A DNA stretch of 64,000 nucleotides from Dickeya poaceiphila (GCF_007858975.2 NZ_CP042220.2:3348001-3412000); one strand, 5' to 3'. Positions 51,512 through 61,306 are shown, counted from the first letter of the stretch. The notes: generated by a model from the letters alone, not told the origin. Translations and numbers: made by a program.

Positions 51512-52633
51512 TTACTGTCGGATATCGTTTGCCTGACGCAGCAAAGTACGGCTTTCCGCCATAAATCGCCGGGAATAATCGCCAAACCAGTGTTCGACTT
51601 TCTTGAAGCTGCTGACGAAGGCAGCTTTATCTCCCGCCTCCAGCAATGAAATTGCTTCGCCAAAACGCTGGTAGTAACGCTTGATCAACGCAAGATTGTT
51701 GCCAGAAGACATGATGATATCAGCATAAAGCTGGGGGTCTTGCGCAAATAAGCGCCCCACCATCGCCAGTTCAAGACGGTATATCGGCGAAGAAAGTGCC
51801 AGTAACTGTTCCAACTGCACATTCTCTTCCGCCAGATGCAGGCCATAAGCAAAGGTTGCAAAATGGCGCAATGCCTGAATAAATGCCATATTCTGGTCAT
51901 GTTCTACGGCGCTGGATCGATGCAGCCTGGCTCCCCACACCTGAATCTGCTCCAGCAGCCACTGATAAGCTTCCGGCTGACGTCCATCGCAATATACAAC
52001 GACTTGTTTCGCCAGACTGCCGATATCCGGGCCAAACATCGGGTGCAGACCCAACACCGGACCATGATGCGCCGCCAGCATTGCCTGTAACGGGCCATTC
52101 TTGACAGACGCCAGATCAACCAGAATACAATCATCAGGCAATCGAGGCAGACGCGCAATGACCTGTTCAGTTATATGGATCGGGACACTCACAATCACCA
52201 TGCCAGCATCAGCCAGCAGAGTTTCCGCTTGTGGCCAGTCATCTTGCTCCAGAATACGGACCTGATAGCCGGACAGCGTCAACATCCTGTCAAACAGACG
52301 CCCCATCTGTCCACGCCCCCCAACGATCACAATCGGACGCAATGATGGCGAAAGCGTTTTAAACCCTTTGTCATTCTCACTGGTGTAAGACTCCCGCATC
52401 ACCCGACGCAGAACATCCTCGATCAAATCCGGGGGAACGCCTAATGTTTCGGCCTCTTTGCGTCGTGAACTCAGCATTGCTGCTTCTCGATCAGGTGCAT
52501 AAATTGGCAAACCATAGCGACTCTTCACCTCACCAACTTCCGCCACCAGGCGTAGCCGACGTGACAACAGTGCCAATAATGCTTTATCTACCTCATCTAT
52601 CTGATCACGCAATGCGGTCAGTTCAGCGACCAT
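51512..52633 (-). CDS. tyrA: Bifunctional chorismate mutase / prephenate dehydrogenase
   Basis: Protein of 373 residues: N-terminal chorismate mutase ([20 protein letters not shown]) fused to a NAD-binding prephenate dehydrogenase ([19 protein letters not shown]). It makes 4-hydroxyphenylpyruvate for tyrosine synthesis. GAGGAG precedes the ATG; it follows aroF by 12 bp as second gene of the tyr operon. Length equals E. coli TyrA (373). Confidence 0.97.
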   Translation of the reverse strand: MVAELTALRDQIDEVDKALLALLSRRLRLVAEVGEVKSRYGLPIYAPDREAAMLSSRRKEAETLGVPPDLIEDVLRRVMRESYTSENDKGFKTLSPSLRPIVIVGGRGQMGRLFDRMLTLSGYQVRILEQDDWPQAETLLADAGMVIVSVPIHITEQVIARLPRLPDDCILVDLASVKNGPLQAMLAAHHGPVLGLHPMFGPDIGSLAKQVVVYCDGRQPEAYQWLLEQIQVWGARLHRSSAVEHDQNMAFIQALRHFATFAYGLHLAEENVQLEQLLALSSPIYRLELAMVGRLFAQDPQLYADIIMSSGNNLALIKRYYQRFGEAISLLEAGDKAAFVSSFKKVEHWFGDYSRRFMAESRTLLRQANDIRQ

Positions 52634-52645
52634 CTGTTTTTCTCC

Positions 52646-53710
52646 TCACTGATTGGCGCTTCGTGCGCCCAGTTCATGATGAACCGAACGCAACAATGTC
52701 TCTGTACTTTCCCAACTGATACAAGCATCCGTCACCGACACCCCGTAACGCATATCTGCGCGAGGTTGTTCGGAAGACTGATTACCTTCGTGGATATGGC
52801 TCTCCAGCATCAGCCCAATAATAGAACGGTTACCAGACTTGATCTGCTCAATCACGGACTCCACCACCAGCGGCTGCCGACGGTAGTCTTTGTTGGAATT
52901 GCCGTGGCTACAATCTATCATCAGCGCTGGATTCAGTCCTGCATCGCGCATCTGTTTTTCACATTCGGCTACGTCTTGCGCGCTGTAGTTCGGCGTTTTT
53001 CCCCCACGCAGGATTACGTGACCATCTGGGTTTCCCTGAGTTTGCAATAAACAAACCTGACCGCTCTGGTTGATACCAACAAAACGATGAGGCGTTGATG
53101 CGGCTTTCATGGCATTGATAGCGGTTCCCAGGCTACCGTCAGTACCGTTCTTAAATCCCACCGGCATAGACAACCCAGAGGCCATTTCACGGTGAGTCTG
53201 GGATTCGGTGGTTCTGGCACCGATAGCAGACCAACTGAACAAATCTCCCAGGTATTGCGGGCTATTGGGATCTAACGCCTCGGTCGCCAGCGGTAGGCCC
53301 ATATTCACCAGCTTCAGCAGCAAATCACGGGCGATGTGCAGCCCCGCTTCCATATCAAAGGAACCATCCATATAGGGATCATTGATCAGCCCCTTCCAAC
53401 CAACAGTGGTACGAGGTTTCTCAAAGTAGACACGCATGACAATGTACAACCGATCGCTCAATTCGGCTGACAAGGATTGCAGACGACGCGCATAGTCCAG
53501 TGCAGCATCCGTATCATGAATAGAACAGGGGCCACACACCACCAGAAGACGCTTGTCGTTGCCATGAATAATGTCAGCAATAGTTTTACGCGATAGGGCA
53601 ATCGCCCGCTGTTCCGGCTCATTGAGCGGAAATTTGGCTTTCAGGTCGTCTGGAGTGATAAGAACCTGTTCAGCACTGATATTAATGTTATTGAGCGTGT
53701 CTTTTTGCAT
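52646..53710 (-). CDS. aroF: DAHP synthase, tyrosine-sensitive type
   Basis: Protein of 354 residues, class I DAHP synthase: LLVVCGPCSIHD, PRTTVGWKGLINDP, EALDPNSPQYLGDLFSW, GNSNKDYRRQP. It condenses PEP and erythrose 4-phosphate as first step of the shikimate pathway. Operon position with tyrA identifies it as the Tyr-inhibited AroF isozyme. ATG at 53708-53710 (MQKDTLNNINI) matches the E. coli start and has AGGA; a frame extension of 16 codons upstream is not needed. Confidence 0.96.
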   Translation of the reverse strand: MQKDTLNNINISAEQVLITPDDLKAKFPLNEPEQRAIALSRKTIADIIHGNDKRLLVVCGPCSIHDTDAALDYARRLQSLSAELSDRLYIVMRVYFEKPRTTVGWKGLINDPYMDGSFDMEAGLHIARDLLLKLVNMGLPLATEALDPNSPQYLGDLFSWSAIGARTTESQTHREMASGLSMPVGFKNGTDGSLGTAINAMKAASTPHRFVGINQSGQVCLLQTQGNPDGHVILRGGKTPNYSAQDVAECEKQMRDAGLNPALMIDCSHGNSNKDYRRQPLVVESVIEQIKSGNRSIIGLMLESHIHEGNQSSEQPRADMRYGVSVTDACISWESTETLLRSVHHELGARSANQ

Positions 53711-53775
53711 GATGGTGATCCTGTTTGTTCCTTTGGTATATAAGGGAGCGATCGTCATTACCAGTAACTGGTCTC

Positions 53776-53831
53776 ACCTTAACACATTGACCGTAAATTT
53801 TTCAAGCCATAAGTGTAAAGTTAAAATTACT
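53776..53831 (-). promoter_or_regulatory. aroF promoter region with TyrR-type boxes
   Basis: Minus strand AGTAATTTTAACTTTACA (53831-53814) fits TGTAAA-N6-TTTACA at 10 of 12 positions. A weaker box ending TTTACG (53809-53792) lies 22 bp downstream, the strong/weak arrangement used for tyrosine repression. TTGAAA (53805-53800) is a possible -35 inside the second box; the -10 (TTAAGG or TAAGGT) is poor. Confidence 0.58.
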
Positions 53832-54259
53832 ACCACAAAAAAACACTAAACCACAACGCAGATACGCCACACCCAACAGCCCCACGTGCGCTGGATGTTA
53901 CAGTAAGAAACAGTAGCCACTCACTCCCCGAAAAGAGACGAAGGGCTGTAAATTGGGAATACGTTGCATACCAGATGTTGTTATCAGTGATATTTGTCAT
54001 CACCAGTAAACACATGCAACTGGTTTATCGTGAACACGTCATTGATTAACCCATTGAAACCGCTGGGTATGTACCGAACAATAAAGTGTAAATAAAAATA
54101 TACAAACCATTACCACATGCCAGAAATAATGCTCCTCACAAACCAGACTGAAAATTTCGAGTAGTCGCAGTTGGCTATATGAAATCATTAAAGAAAAAGC
54201 AAAGAATTGCGTAATATGAGTGGTATTTCTTCATCCAGAAGGTGTGGTCAGGTTTAATC
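53832..54259. other. Gene-free AT-rich stretch
   Basis: No coding sequence, RNA or clear hairpin was recognised between the aroF control region and the broken lipoprotein gene. The sequence is AT-rich and presumably holds the promoter of that gene. Confidence 0.5.
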
Positions 54260-54629
54260 ATGAGAAACGGTATTGTACTAATGGGATTGTTGCTTCTTAC
54301 CGGATGCCAACCTGTTTCGTTAACGACAGCAACTAAAAATGAGCAGAATTTCTGGTATGAGGCAGGATATAAAGACGCTACCAGTGGCCTTATCGTCAAA
54401 GATAACGAAACACTTTCAGAATGGTTCGGCAACCTGGATGTTGATCGTCATGCTTACTCTGGATGGATACCGGGCTGGTCAAATCGAGTGGTGTCACTAC
54501 GACAACATTGAAGCCTGGGGGCGAACGGGAAAACCCTTTCCACCTAGTTGTGATGGTGTCAATGACGCAGAAACATTGAAAAATGTATGGCAGCGAGCCG
54601 CGGATGAATTGTCTGGCAGGTCGTCTTGA
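54260..54629 (+). pseudogene. Frameshifted small lipoprotein gene (YfiL/DUF2799-like)
   Basis: The first frame encodes a lipoprotein signal (MRNGIVLMGLLLLTGC, lipobox LTGC) and continues FWYEAGYKDATSGLIVKDNE to DVDRHAY at about 54455. The homologous continuation, LDGYRAGQIEWCHYDN through GKPFPPSCDG, lies one base out of frame and runs to 54629. Removing one T at about 54456 would join both parts into a protein of about 122 residues. The position next to aroF matches E. coli yfiL. Recent loss or a sequencing error are both possible. Confidence 0.72.
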
Positions 54630-54973
54630 TAATTCCTTTTCTCTCTCCATATCACATTGATCAGCATCAGATTATCCTTTACAAACTGTCTACAATTCCC
54701 TTTGCCCGTCATCCAGGTGCTCTAATAATCGGACTCCCTGGATATACGATCTATTTTATTACCTGCTGATACAACTTTCGGACAAATCCCCCACCGACAA
54801 CAATAAACAACATTATATAATAACGATAAAAAACTATAACGATAAGCAACAAAACACTAGTGCAAAATGGAAATGGAATCGGGCGCGCACATTCATCTTG
54901 CATTGCCGTCATTGCCTTGGTCGGATATTCACCGCTTTTATTCACGTAATAAGCTGGCAAACAGGACCTCATC
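54630..54973. other. Gene-free AT-rich stretch upstream of the methyltransferase
   Basis: Contains runs such as ACAATAAACAACATTATATAATAACG around 54798 given here only as an AT-rich position, likely the promoter zone of the methyltransferase gene. An open minus-strand frame (54751-54975) with one hydrophobic segment is judged non-coding. Confidence 0.4.
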
Positions 54974-55924
54974 ATGAAAAATACATCTCTGCATTCTGGA
55001 CAAGGGCAGTTGCTATCGCATCAATTACACTCCCCGGATGATCACTACGCTACGCTCAATGCTGTCAGAACTAGAATCCAGCAGGCAGGCGATCTTCCCG
55101 GCGCGACAGTGGAAGAGCAAATCGCGATTGCAGAAGAACTGGCGACGTTCGAACTGGGGCAATTTTTGCTAGCACACCGTGGGTTAAATGCCTACTGGAC
55201 CCACAATCTGGTTACCTACCCATCCGCTACTGCAACGTTGTCATCCCATAGTGATTTGGAAAAATTGATCTATGAGAGATTCCCTGTCGTACTGGTCACG
55301 CGTGAACGGTTTTGTATTTTCCGCCAGCAATTGCAATCGCGTTTGTATGATGGAATGGTACTGGCATCAGTTCCCTGCGGGCTGATGGGTGATTTATTGT
55401 TGTTGGATTATTCTCACCATCAGGATGTACGACTAATCGGCGTAGATTTGGATAATCAGGCGCTGGAAGCAGCTGAGTCACTAGCAAGACAGCAACATTG
55501 TGATAATCGCATCACGCTACTGCAGGGTGATGCCTGGACATTGCAACTGCCAGAACCGGTAGATGTTCTCACCAGTAACGGACTGAACATTTATGAGCCG
55601 GATGATGACAAAGTCACTGATCTTTATCGAGTATTCAATCAAGCCCTGAAACCAGAGGGAACGCTGATCACCAGCTTTCTGACACCGCCCCCCATGCTAT
55701 CAGCAGAGTCACCCTGGCGAGTTACCGAAGAAGAACAGCGCTTACTTCCCTTACAACACCTGCTGTTTTCACGCATTCTGGAAGTAAAGTGGACCGCGTT
55801 TCGTATCTACAGTCAGACACAACACCAACTGGAACAAGCTGGATTTTGCGACATACATTTTATTGATGACCGGATGCGCATGTACCCTACCGTGATCGCC
55901 CGGAAAACGAAAAACGTCGCGTAA
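54974..55924 (+). CDS. Class I SAM-dependent methyltransferase, function unknown
   Basis: Protein of 316 residues. A helical N-terminal third (EEQIAIAEELATFELGQFLL) is followed by a Rossmann-type SAM domain: motif I-like LASVPCGLMGDLLLLDY, acidic ribose-binding LIGVDLDNQALEAAE, motif II-like ITLLQGDAWTLQL and motif post II TSNGLNIYEPDD, ending in a short sheet. The GxGxG of motif I is replaced by PCGLMGD. AGGACC precedes the ATG. It sits where E. coli has yfiRNB. The substrate cannot be inferred; natural-product or small-molecule methylation is as likely as any. Confidence 0.72.
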   Translation: MKNTSLHSGQGQLLSHQLHSPDDHYATLNAVRTRIQQAGDLPGATVEEQIAIAEELATFELGQFLLAHRGLNAYWTHNLVTYPSATATLSSHSDLEKLIYERFPVVLVTRERFCIFRQQLQSRLYDGMVLASVPCGLMGDLLLLDYSHHQDVRLIGVDLDNQALEAAESLARQQHCDNRITLLQGDAWTLQLPEPVDVLTSNGLNIYEPDDDKVTDLYRVFNQALKPEGTLITSFLTPPPMLSAESPWRVTEEEQRLLPLQHLLFSRILEVKWTAFRIYSQTQHQLEQAGFCDIHFIDDRMRMYPTVIARKTKNVA

Positions 55925-55942
55925 CGCATATAACGCATCCAA

Positions 55943-55972
55943 GAAAAAGGGGCGGCAAGTGCCACCCCTTAT
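55943..55972 (-). terminator. Terminator of the rpsP-rimM-trmD-rplS operon
   Basis: Minus strand AAGGGGTGGC, ACTT loop, GCCGCCCCTT with one G-U pair, then TTTC, 28 bp after rplS. Confidence 0.85.
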
Positions 55973-56000
55973 CGCTTTCGGATGTTGCGAAAGCGGATGC

Positions 56001-56363
<363 letters not shown>

Positions 56364-56411
56364 CTAGGTAAACTGATATTTGGGTTCGCCCGGCACTACC
56401 GCAGCGCCCCC

Positions 56412-57167
56412 CTAATACTCATGTTGTTCAGACTGATATTCCTGTTGGAATTCCCTCAACAACGTTGCTTGCTCGTCAGTCAGAGCTAGGCTTTTCAGAA
56501 GTTCAGGTCTTCTAAGCCAGGTTCGGCCCAGCGACTGCTTCAAACGCCAGCGGCGTATTTCCGCATGATTGCCCGACAGTAACACTGCCGGCACATCCAT
56601 ACCTTCCAACACTTCAGGTCGGGTGTAGTGAGGACAATCCAACAATCCATCAGCAAAAGAATCTTCTTGTGCTGAAGCTTCATGACCCAGTACGCCAGGA
56701 ATAAACCGGGCTACCGAATCAATCAGCGTCATTGCTGGCAGTTCGCCACCACTGAGAACGTAATCGCCGATTGACCATTCTTCGTCAATTTCGGTTTTGA
56801 TGACACGCTCATCAATGCCCTCGTACCTTCCGCAAACCAGAATCATCTTCTGATGTGCGGCGAGTTGACGTACGCCTTGCTGATCCAGTTTGCGACCCTG
56901 CGGTGACAGATAAATCACCCGAGCCCCTTCGCCTGCCGCTGCTTTCGCTGCATGAATGGCATCCCGTAAGGGCTGCACCATCATCAACATACCAGGACCG
57001 CCGCCATAAGGGCGGTCATCCACAGTACGATGTCGATCGTAAGTGAAGTCACGAGGACTCCAGTACTGTACGCTCAGCAGGCCATTTTTAACTGCCCGGC
57101 CTGTGACTCCATAATCAGTAATGGCGCGGAACATCTCAGGAAACAGGCTAATCACCCCAATCCACAT
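56412..57167 (-). CDS. trmD: tRNA (guanine-37-N1)-methyltransferase
   Basis: Protein of 251 residues with the trefoil-knot SPOUT signature: [38 protein letters not shown] and the C-terminal DNA/RNA-binding helices with [11 protein letters not shown]. It makes m1G37 and prevents +1 frameshifting. ATG at 57165-57167 ([13 protein letters not shown]) chosen over a GTG four codons upstream to match the family N-terminus. Confidence 0.97.
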   Translation of the reverse strand: MWIGVISLFPEMFRAITDYGVTGRAVKNGLLSVQYWSPRDFTYDRHRTVDDRPYGGGPGMLMMVQPLRDAIHAAKAAAGEGARVIYLSPQGRKLDQQGVRQLAAHQKMILVCGRYEGIDERVIKTEIDEEWSIGDYVLSGGELPAMTLIDSVARFIPGVLGHEASAQEDSFADGLLDCPHYTRPEVLEGMDVPAVLLSGNHAEIRRWRLKQSLGRTWLRRPELLKSLALTDEQATLLREFQQEYQSEQHEY

Positions 57168-57204
57168 ATATCGTTCCACTCATTAACTACAGACTTTACA
57201 GAGT

Positions 57205-57753
57205 TCAAAAACCAGGATCCCAGTCTACTTCAATACGATGTGTAGACAGGTCAACGTGCTTAATAACCTGTTCAGTCAGAAACGGGATCAACCGTTCCTT
57301 GACTCCGTAAGCATCTTTCAGGTTGGCTCTCACCACCAGAACGTCATTAGAACCGGTTTCCATCATGTCAGTGACTTTTCCCAGCTCATAGCCACCTACG
57401 GTGACAACGTCGCAGCCAATCAGGTCCTTCCAGTAATAATCCCCATCATCCAGCTCAGGCAACTGGGTCGAATCTACGACAATCTCGCAATTGGTCAATA
57501 AATTCGCCGCATCCCGATCATCAATATCTTTAATCTTAATGACCAGATCCTGATTATGGTGCCGCCAGCTCTCGATCTCGATCAATTGCCACAGCCCATT
57601 ATTCTGGATGAACCAGGGTTGATAATCAAAAATGCTTTCGGCGTTTTCGGTGGATGAAAACACTCTGAGCCAACCTTTAATGCCGTATGTAGACCCCATT
57701 TTCCCCAATATAACCGGGTTAACCGGGACTTTCGGGCTGAGTTGCTTGCTCAT
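57205..57753 (-). CDS. rimM: Ribosome maturation factor RimM
   Basis: Protein of 182 residues: RimM N-terminal beta-barrel ([20 protein letters not shown]) and PRC-like barrel ([20 protein letters not shown]). It assists maturation of the 30S head with S19. ATG at 57751-57753 (MSKQLSPK) chosen to match E. coli; a repeat of GGTAATG upstream creates alternative starts. 24 bp after rpsP. Confidence 0.96.
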   Translation of the reverse strand: MSKQLSPKVPVNPVILGKMGSTYGIKGWLRVFSSTENAESIFDYQPWFIQNNGLWQLIEIESWRHHNQDLVIKIKDIDDRDAANLLTNCEIVVDSTQLPELDDGDYYWKDLIGCDVVTVGGYELGKVTDMMETGSNDVLVVRANLKDAYGVKERLIPFLTEQVIKHVDLSTHRIEVDWDPGF

Positions 57754-57777
57754 TACCATTACCACCACCGCAACAGA

Positions 57778-58026
57778 TTATGCTGCTTTTTTAGCATCTT
57801 TGATCAACGCAGAAACGCGATCAGAAACGGTAGCGCCCTGACCAACCCAGTGCTCGATACGGTCAAGATCCAGACGCAGAGCTTCTGCTTTACCGGTAGC
57901 GATCGGGTTGAAGAAACCTACGCGTTCAATGAAACGACCGTCGCGCGCATTGCGGCTATCGGTCACAACGACTTGATAGAACGGGCGTTTTTTAGCGCCG
58001 CCACGTGCCAAACGAATTGTTACCAT
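57778..58026 (-). CDS. rpsP: 30S ribosomal protein S16
   Basis: Protein of 82 residues starting [18 protein letters not shown], same length as E. coli S16. AGAGGA precedes the ATG at 58024-58026. First gene of rpsP-rimM-trmD-rplS, behind a leader hairpin. Confidence 0.98.
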   Translation of the reverse strand: MVTIRLARGGAKKRPFYQVVVTDSRNARDGRFIERVGFFNPIATGKAEALRLDLDRIEHWVGQGATVSDRVSALIKDAKKAA

Positions 58027-58054
58027 AACATCCTCTTTAGTTAATAAAACAACC

Positions 58055-58078
58055 GGGCCCCATCGAGGAACGGGGCCC
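58055..58078 (-). terminator. Leader hairpin (attenuator-like) before rpsP
   Basis: GGGCCCC and GGGGCCC pair around a 10-nt loop; on the minus strand the hairpin is followed by GGTTGTTTTATT and then the rpsP ribosome site. It lies between the proposed promoter and rpsP, so it may attenuate the operon or terminate ffh transcripts. Confidence 0.55.
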
Positions 58079-58101
58079 AGTGTCATATAAAAAGCCCGAA
58101 G

Positions 58102-58129
58102 ATTTTACTCATTTTGGTGCAAAAAGCAA
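58102..58129 (-). promoter_or_regulatory. Promoter of the rpsP operon
   Basis: TTGCTT (58129-58124), 16-bp spacer, TAAAAT (58107-58102) on the minus strand, in the ffh-rpsP gap. Confidence 0.6.
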
Positions 58130-58185
58130 TCTAAAACCGTGCATTCACACCACCGACTTTTCTGCCGGGGTCACATTTCCCCGAC

Positions 58186-59547
58186 TTACCGACCCGGAAA
58201 ACCTGGCGGCATCATCCCTTTCATGCCACGCATCATTTTTGCCAGACCGCCATTCTTCATCTTTTTCATCATGCGCTGCATATCATCAAACTGCTTTAGC
58301 AGCCGGTTGACGTCCTGTACTTGCATACCCGAACCCATCGCGATGCGGCGCTTACGAGAACCTTTGATGATTTCAGGCTTAGCACGCTCTTGCAACGTCA
58401 TGGAATTGATGATCGCTTCCATACGCACCAACACCTTGTCATCCATCTGCGATTTTACGTTATCGGGAATCTGCCCCATGCCCGGCAATTTGCTCATCAT
58501 GCTGGCCATACCGCCCATGTTGCGCATCTGTTTAAGTTGATCCAGAAAATCGGTCAGGTCAAAACCATCGCCTTTTTTAAGCTTTTTGGCCAACTTCTCG
58601 GCCTGAGAACGATCAACCTTACTTTCAAGTTCCTCAATCAGCGAGAGCACATCGCCCATACCGAGAATGCGCGAGGCAATACGGTCCGGATAGAAAGGCT
58701 CCAGCGCGTCGGTTTTCTCACCAACACCTAAAAACTTGATCGGTTTACCCGTGATATGACGGATGGACAGTGCCGCACCACCGCGGGAATCACCATCGAT
58801 TTTTGTCAGAATCACCCCGGTCAACGGCAACGCTTCGTTAAATGCTTTCGCAGTATTCGCAGCATCCTGGCCGGTCATGGCGTCAACAACAAACAGTGTT
58901 TCCACCGGATTAATAGAGGCATGAACCTGCTTGATTTCATCCATCATGACGTCATCGACATGCAGACGACCAGCGGTATCCACCAGCAGAACATCATAGA
59001 ATTTCAGTTTGGCGTGCTGTAACGCACGGTTAACGATATCGATAGGTTTTTCATGCACTTGCGAGGGGAAAAAATCGACACCGACGGTCTGTGCCAGCGT
59101 TTCCAGCTGTTTGATAGCAGCAGGGCGATACACGTCCGCCGACACGACCAACACTTTCTTCTTCTGCTTTTCACGCAGGAACTTACCTAACTTACCCACG
59201 CTGGTGGTTTTACCTGCCCCTTGCAGACCCGCCATGAGCACCACTGCCGGCGGCTGGGCAGCCAGATTGAGCGCCTGATTGACCTCGCCCATGGCGGCAA
59301 CCAGTTCATTCTGGACAATCTTGACGAATTCCTGGCCCGGCGTCAGGCTCTTGTTGACGTCATGGCCCACAGCTTGTTCTTTGACCCGGTTGATGAAATC
59401 ACGCACCACGGGCAACGCCACGTCCGCTTCCAGCAACGCCATGCGCACTTCACGTAACGTATCCTTGATATTGTCTTCAGTCAGCCGCCCACGTCCGCTG
59501 ATATTGCGCAGAGTGCGCGACAGTCGATCGGTTAAATTTTCAAACAT
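58186..59547 (-). CDS. ffh: Signal recognition particle protein Ffh
   Basis: Protein of 453 residues: N domain (LSRTLRNISGRGRLTEDNIK), G domain with P-loop GLQGAGKTTSVGKL, DTAGRLH and TKIDGDSRGG, and methionine-rich M domain (MRNMGGMASMMSKLPGMG, then GSRKRRIAMGSG). It binds 4.5S RNA and signal sequences and delivers ribosomes to FtsY. Divergent from ypjD, as in E. coli. Confidence 0.98.
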   Translation of the reverse strand: MFENLTDRLSRTLRNISGRGRLTEDNIKDTLREVRMALLEADVALPVVRDFINRVKEQAVGHDVNKSLTPGQEFVKIVQNELVAAMGEVNQALNLAAQPPAVVLMAGLQGAGKTTSVGKLGKFLREKQKKKVLVVSADVYRPAAIKQLETLAQTVGVDFFPSQVHEKPIDIVNRALQHAKLKFYDVLLVDTAGRLHVDDVMMDEIKQVHASINPVETLFVVDAMTGQDAANTAKAFNEALPLTGVILTKIDGDSRGGAALSIRHITGKPIKFLGVGEKTDALEPFYPDRIASRILGMGDVLSLIEELESKVDRSQAEKLAKKLKKGDGFDLTDFLDQLKQMRNMGGMASMMSKLPGMGQIPDNVKSQMDDKVLVRMEAIINSMTLQERAKPEIIKGSRKRRIAMGSGMQVQDVNRLLKQFDDMQRMMKKMKNGGLAKMMRGMKGMMPPGFPGR

Positions 59548-59719
59548 ATCTCATGCCCAATGTGAAACTGGCCGCTATCGCGACGCGAATAACGGGGAGT
59601 ATAACACGAAAGCCAGACCAATCTGCGCGCTCCGGCGCGGATAACTGGTTGGTGGCGGTGGCGACTAAAGCTATACTGATCCTTCATTTTACTCAGTTGA
59701 TATTGAATAACCCATCGCT

Positions 59720-60514
59720 ATGTCTGTCTTCGCCATTGTAGCTTTAGCGGCCTATTTCCTCAGTCTGGGACTGATCATCCCAAGCCTGGTGCGAAAAAAC
59801 GGAGCCTACCGCCGTCTGGCGGTGGTATCCGCCATACTTGCCCTGACCTGCCATGCAGTGGCCTTGTATCAGCGTATCTTCGATGTGCAGGTCGGGCAAA
59901 ATTTGAGTCTGTTGAATATGGGTTCGTTGATAAGCCTGATTATGTGCACAGTGATGACTATCGTGGCATCACGTAATCGTGGCTGGTTTCTGCTGCCCGT
60001 CGTCTATACCTTTGCATTGATTAATCTGGCATTTGCCAGTTTTATGCCGGGAGAGTTTATTACCCACCTCGAAGCCATGCCGGGCCTGATGGTGCATATC
60101 GGTCTGGCGTTATTTGCTTACGCCACACTGATGATTGCGGCGTTATATGCGCTGCAACTGGCGCTGCTGGATTACATGCTGAAAACCAAGAAACTGGGAT
60201 TTGCCGCCGACATGCCGCCGTTGCTGGGTATAGAACGCAAAATGTTCCACATTACCCAAATTGGCGTCATTCTGCTGACGCTGACGCTGTGCACTGGGCT
60301 TATCTACATGAACGATTTGCTCAGCAATAAAGAGAATCTGCATAAAGCACTGTTCTCCCTGCTGGCCTGGTTTGTCTACATTCTGTTGCTCTGGGGACAC
60401 TACCACGAAGGCTGGCGTGGACGCCGGGTGGTGTGGTTCAACCTTATTGGCGCGCTGCTGCTGACGCTCTCCTACTTCGGCAGCCGGGTCATTCAGCATT
60501 TTCTGGCGCATTGA
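59720..60514 (+). CDS. ypjD: Inner-membrane protein YpjD (cytochrome c assembly-like)
   Basis: Protein of 264 residues with about eight hydrophobic helices and the CcsA/CcmC-like family features (MPGLMVHIGLALFAYATLM and LLAWFVYILLLWGHYHEGWRGRR, with conserved histidines). Related to haem-handling cytochrome c assembly proteins. The precise role is unknown. Lies between ffh and luxS; the E. coli neighbour corB (yfjD) is missing here. Confidence 0.88.
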   Translation: MSVFAIVALAAYFLSLGLIIPSLVRKNGAYRRLAVVSAILALTCHAVALYQRIFDVQVGQNLSLLNMGSLISLIMCTVMTIVASRNRGWFLLPVVYTFALINLAFASFMPGEFITHLEAMPGLMVHIGLALFAYATLMIAALYALQLALLDYMLKTKKLGFAADMPPLLGIERKMFHITQIGVILLTLTLCTGLIYMNDLLSNKENLHKALFSLLAWFVYILLLWGHYHEGWRGRRVVWFNLIGALLLTLSYFGSRVIQHFLAH

Positions 60515-60560
60515 CAACGCTCCGACAGTAGATTTTACGAAAACTGGATTTTACGGGCAT

Positions 60561-60587
60561 AAAAAAGAGAGCGTCGCTCTCTTTTTT
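60561..60587. terminator. Bidirectional terminator between ypjD and luxS
   Basis: AAAAAAGAGAGC, GTC loop, GCTCTCTTTTTT: perfect stem with A- and T-tracts on both sides, serving the convergent genes. Confidence 0.92.
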
Positions 60588-60615
60588 ACAGCCCTAAACG
60601 TCAGCATCTCATTAG

Positions 60616-61131
60616 TCAGATATGCAACTCTGCCAGCTTATCTTTCGGCAACGCCAGCTCGTCGTTTTTATTGACCAAAACATCATGTTCCAGAATGTGG
60701 CGAGCAATATCCTGCGCTTCAGTCAGGGAGTGCATTTCATAGGTACCGCATTGATATTCGTTCAACTCCGGGATCTTACGCTGGTCGGTAACCTTCAGCA
60801 CATCTGCCATAGCCGCTTTCCAGGCATCGGCCACACGTTGCTCTGCCGGCGTCCCAATCAGACTCATGTAGAACCCTGTACGGCATCCCATCGGCGAGAT
60901 ATCGATAATTTCTACACCATCACCATTGAGGTGATCACGCATAAAACCGGCAAACAGGTGTTCCAGAGTATGAATACCACGTTCTGGCATAATCTCATGA
61001 TTAGGGCGACAGAAACGCAGGTCAAACACGGTAATCGTATCACCATGAGGGGTTGTCATGGTTTTGGCCACCCGAACGGCAGGAGCAGCCATACGAGTGT
61101 GATCGACAGTAAAACTATCTAGTAATGGCAT
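60616..61131 (-). CDS. luxS: S-ribosylhomocysteine lyase LuxS
   Basis: Protein of 171 residues. Metal ligands His54 and His58 (HTLEH) and Cys128 (YQCGTYE), catalytic Cys83 in GCRTGFYMS. It splits S-ribosylhomocysteine into homocysteine and DPD, the AI-2 precursor. Strong site GGAGGTGG. Adjacent to micA and gshA as in other enterobacteria. Confidence 0.98.
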   Translation of the reverse strand: MPLLDSFTVDHTRMAAPAVRVAKTMTTPHGDTITVFDLRFCRPNHEIMPERGIHTLEHLFAGFMRDHLNGDGVEIIDISPMGCRTGFYMSLIGTPAEQRVADAWKAAMADVLKVTDQRKIPELNEYQCGTYEMHSLTEAQDIARHILEHDVLVNKNDELALPKDKLAELHI

Positions 61132-61171
61132 GTTGCCACCTCCTCATGAAAAAAATTATTTCTTGTTTCCA

Positions 61172-61201
61172 GGAAACTTTTCTTACCAGTACCGGTCTTA
61201 A
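61172..61201 (+). promoter_or_regulatory. Candidate sigma-E promoter of micA
   Basis: GGAAACTT (61172-61179) as -35 and TCTTAA (61196-61201) as -10, 16 bp apart, ending 5 bp before the micA start; similar to GGAACTT-N16-TCTGA sigma-E promoters. Confidence 0.55.
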
Positions 61202-61206
61202 TACAT

Positions 61207-61288
61207 GAAAGACGCGCATTTATTATCATCATCCCTATTATCAGAGATGTTTCTTTGGTCACCCGATGAAAATCGGGTGACCTTTTCT
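61207..61288 (+). ncRNA. micA: sRNA MicA
   Basis: Hfq-dependent sRNA gene in the luxS-gshA gap, as in E. coli. The 5' end GAAAGACGCGCATTTATTAT is nearly identical to E. coli MicA, whose seed pairs with ompA mRNA. ATCATCATCCC, an AGAGATG half-stem and a terminator (GGTCACCCGAT / ATCGGGTGACC then TTTTCTTTT) follow. About 82 nt; the terminator stem sequence differs from E. coli. It represses ompA in the envelope stress response. Confidence 0.88.
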
Positions 61289-61306
61289 TTTATATTGGCA
61301 CTAGCC

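Noticed and set aside
54751..54975. 74-codon minus-strand open frame with a hydrophobic segment, divergent from the methyltransferase
   Set aside because: Overlaps the methyltransferase start, has no clear ribosome site and no recognisable family; probably a by-product of AT-rich promoter DNA.
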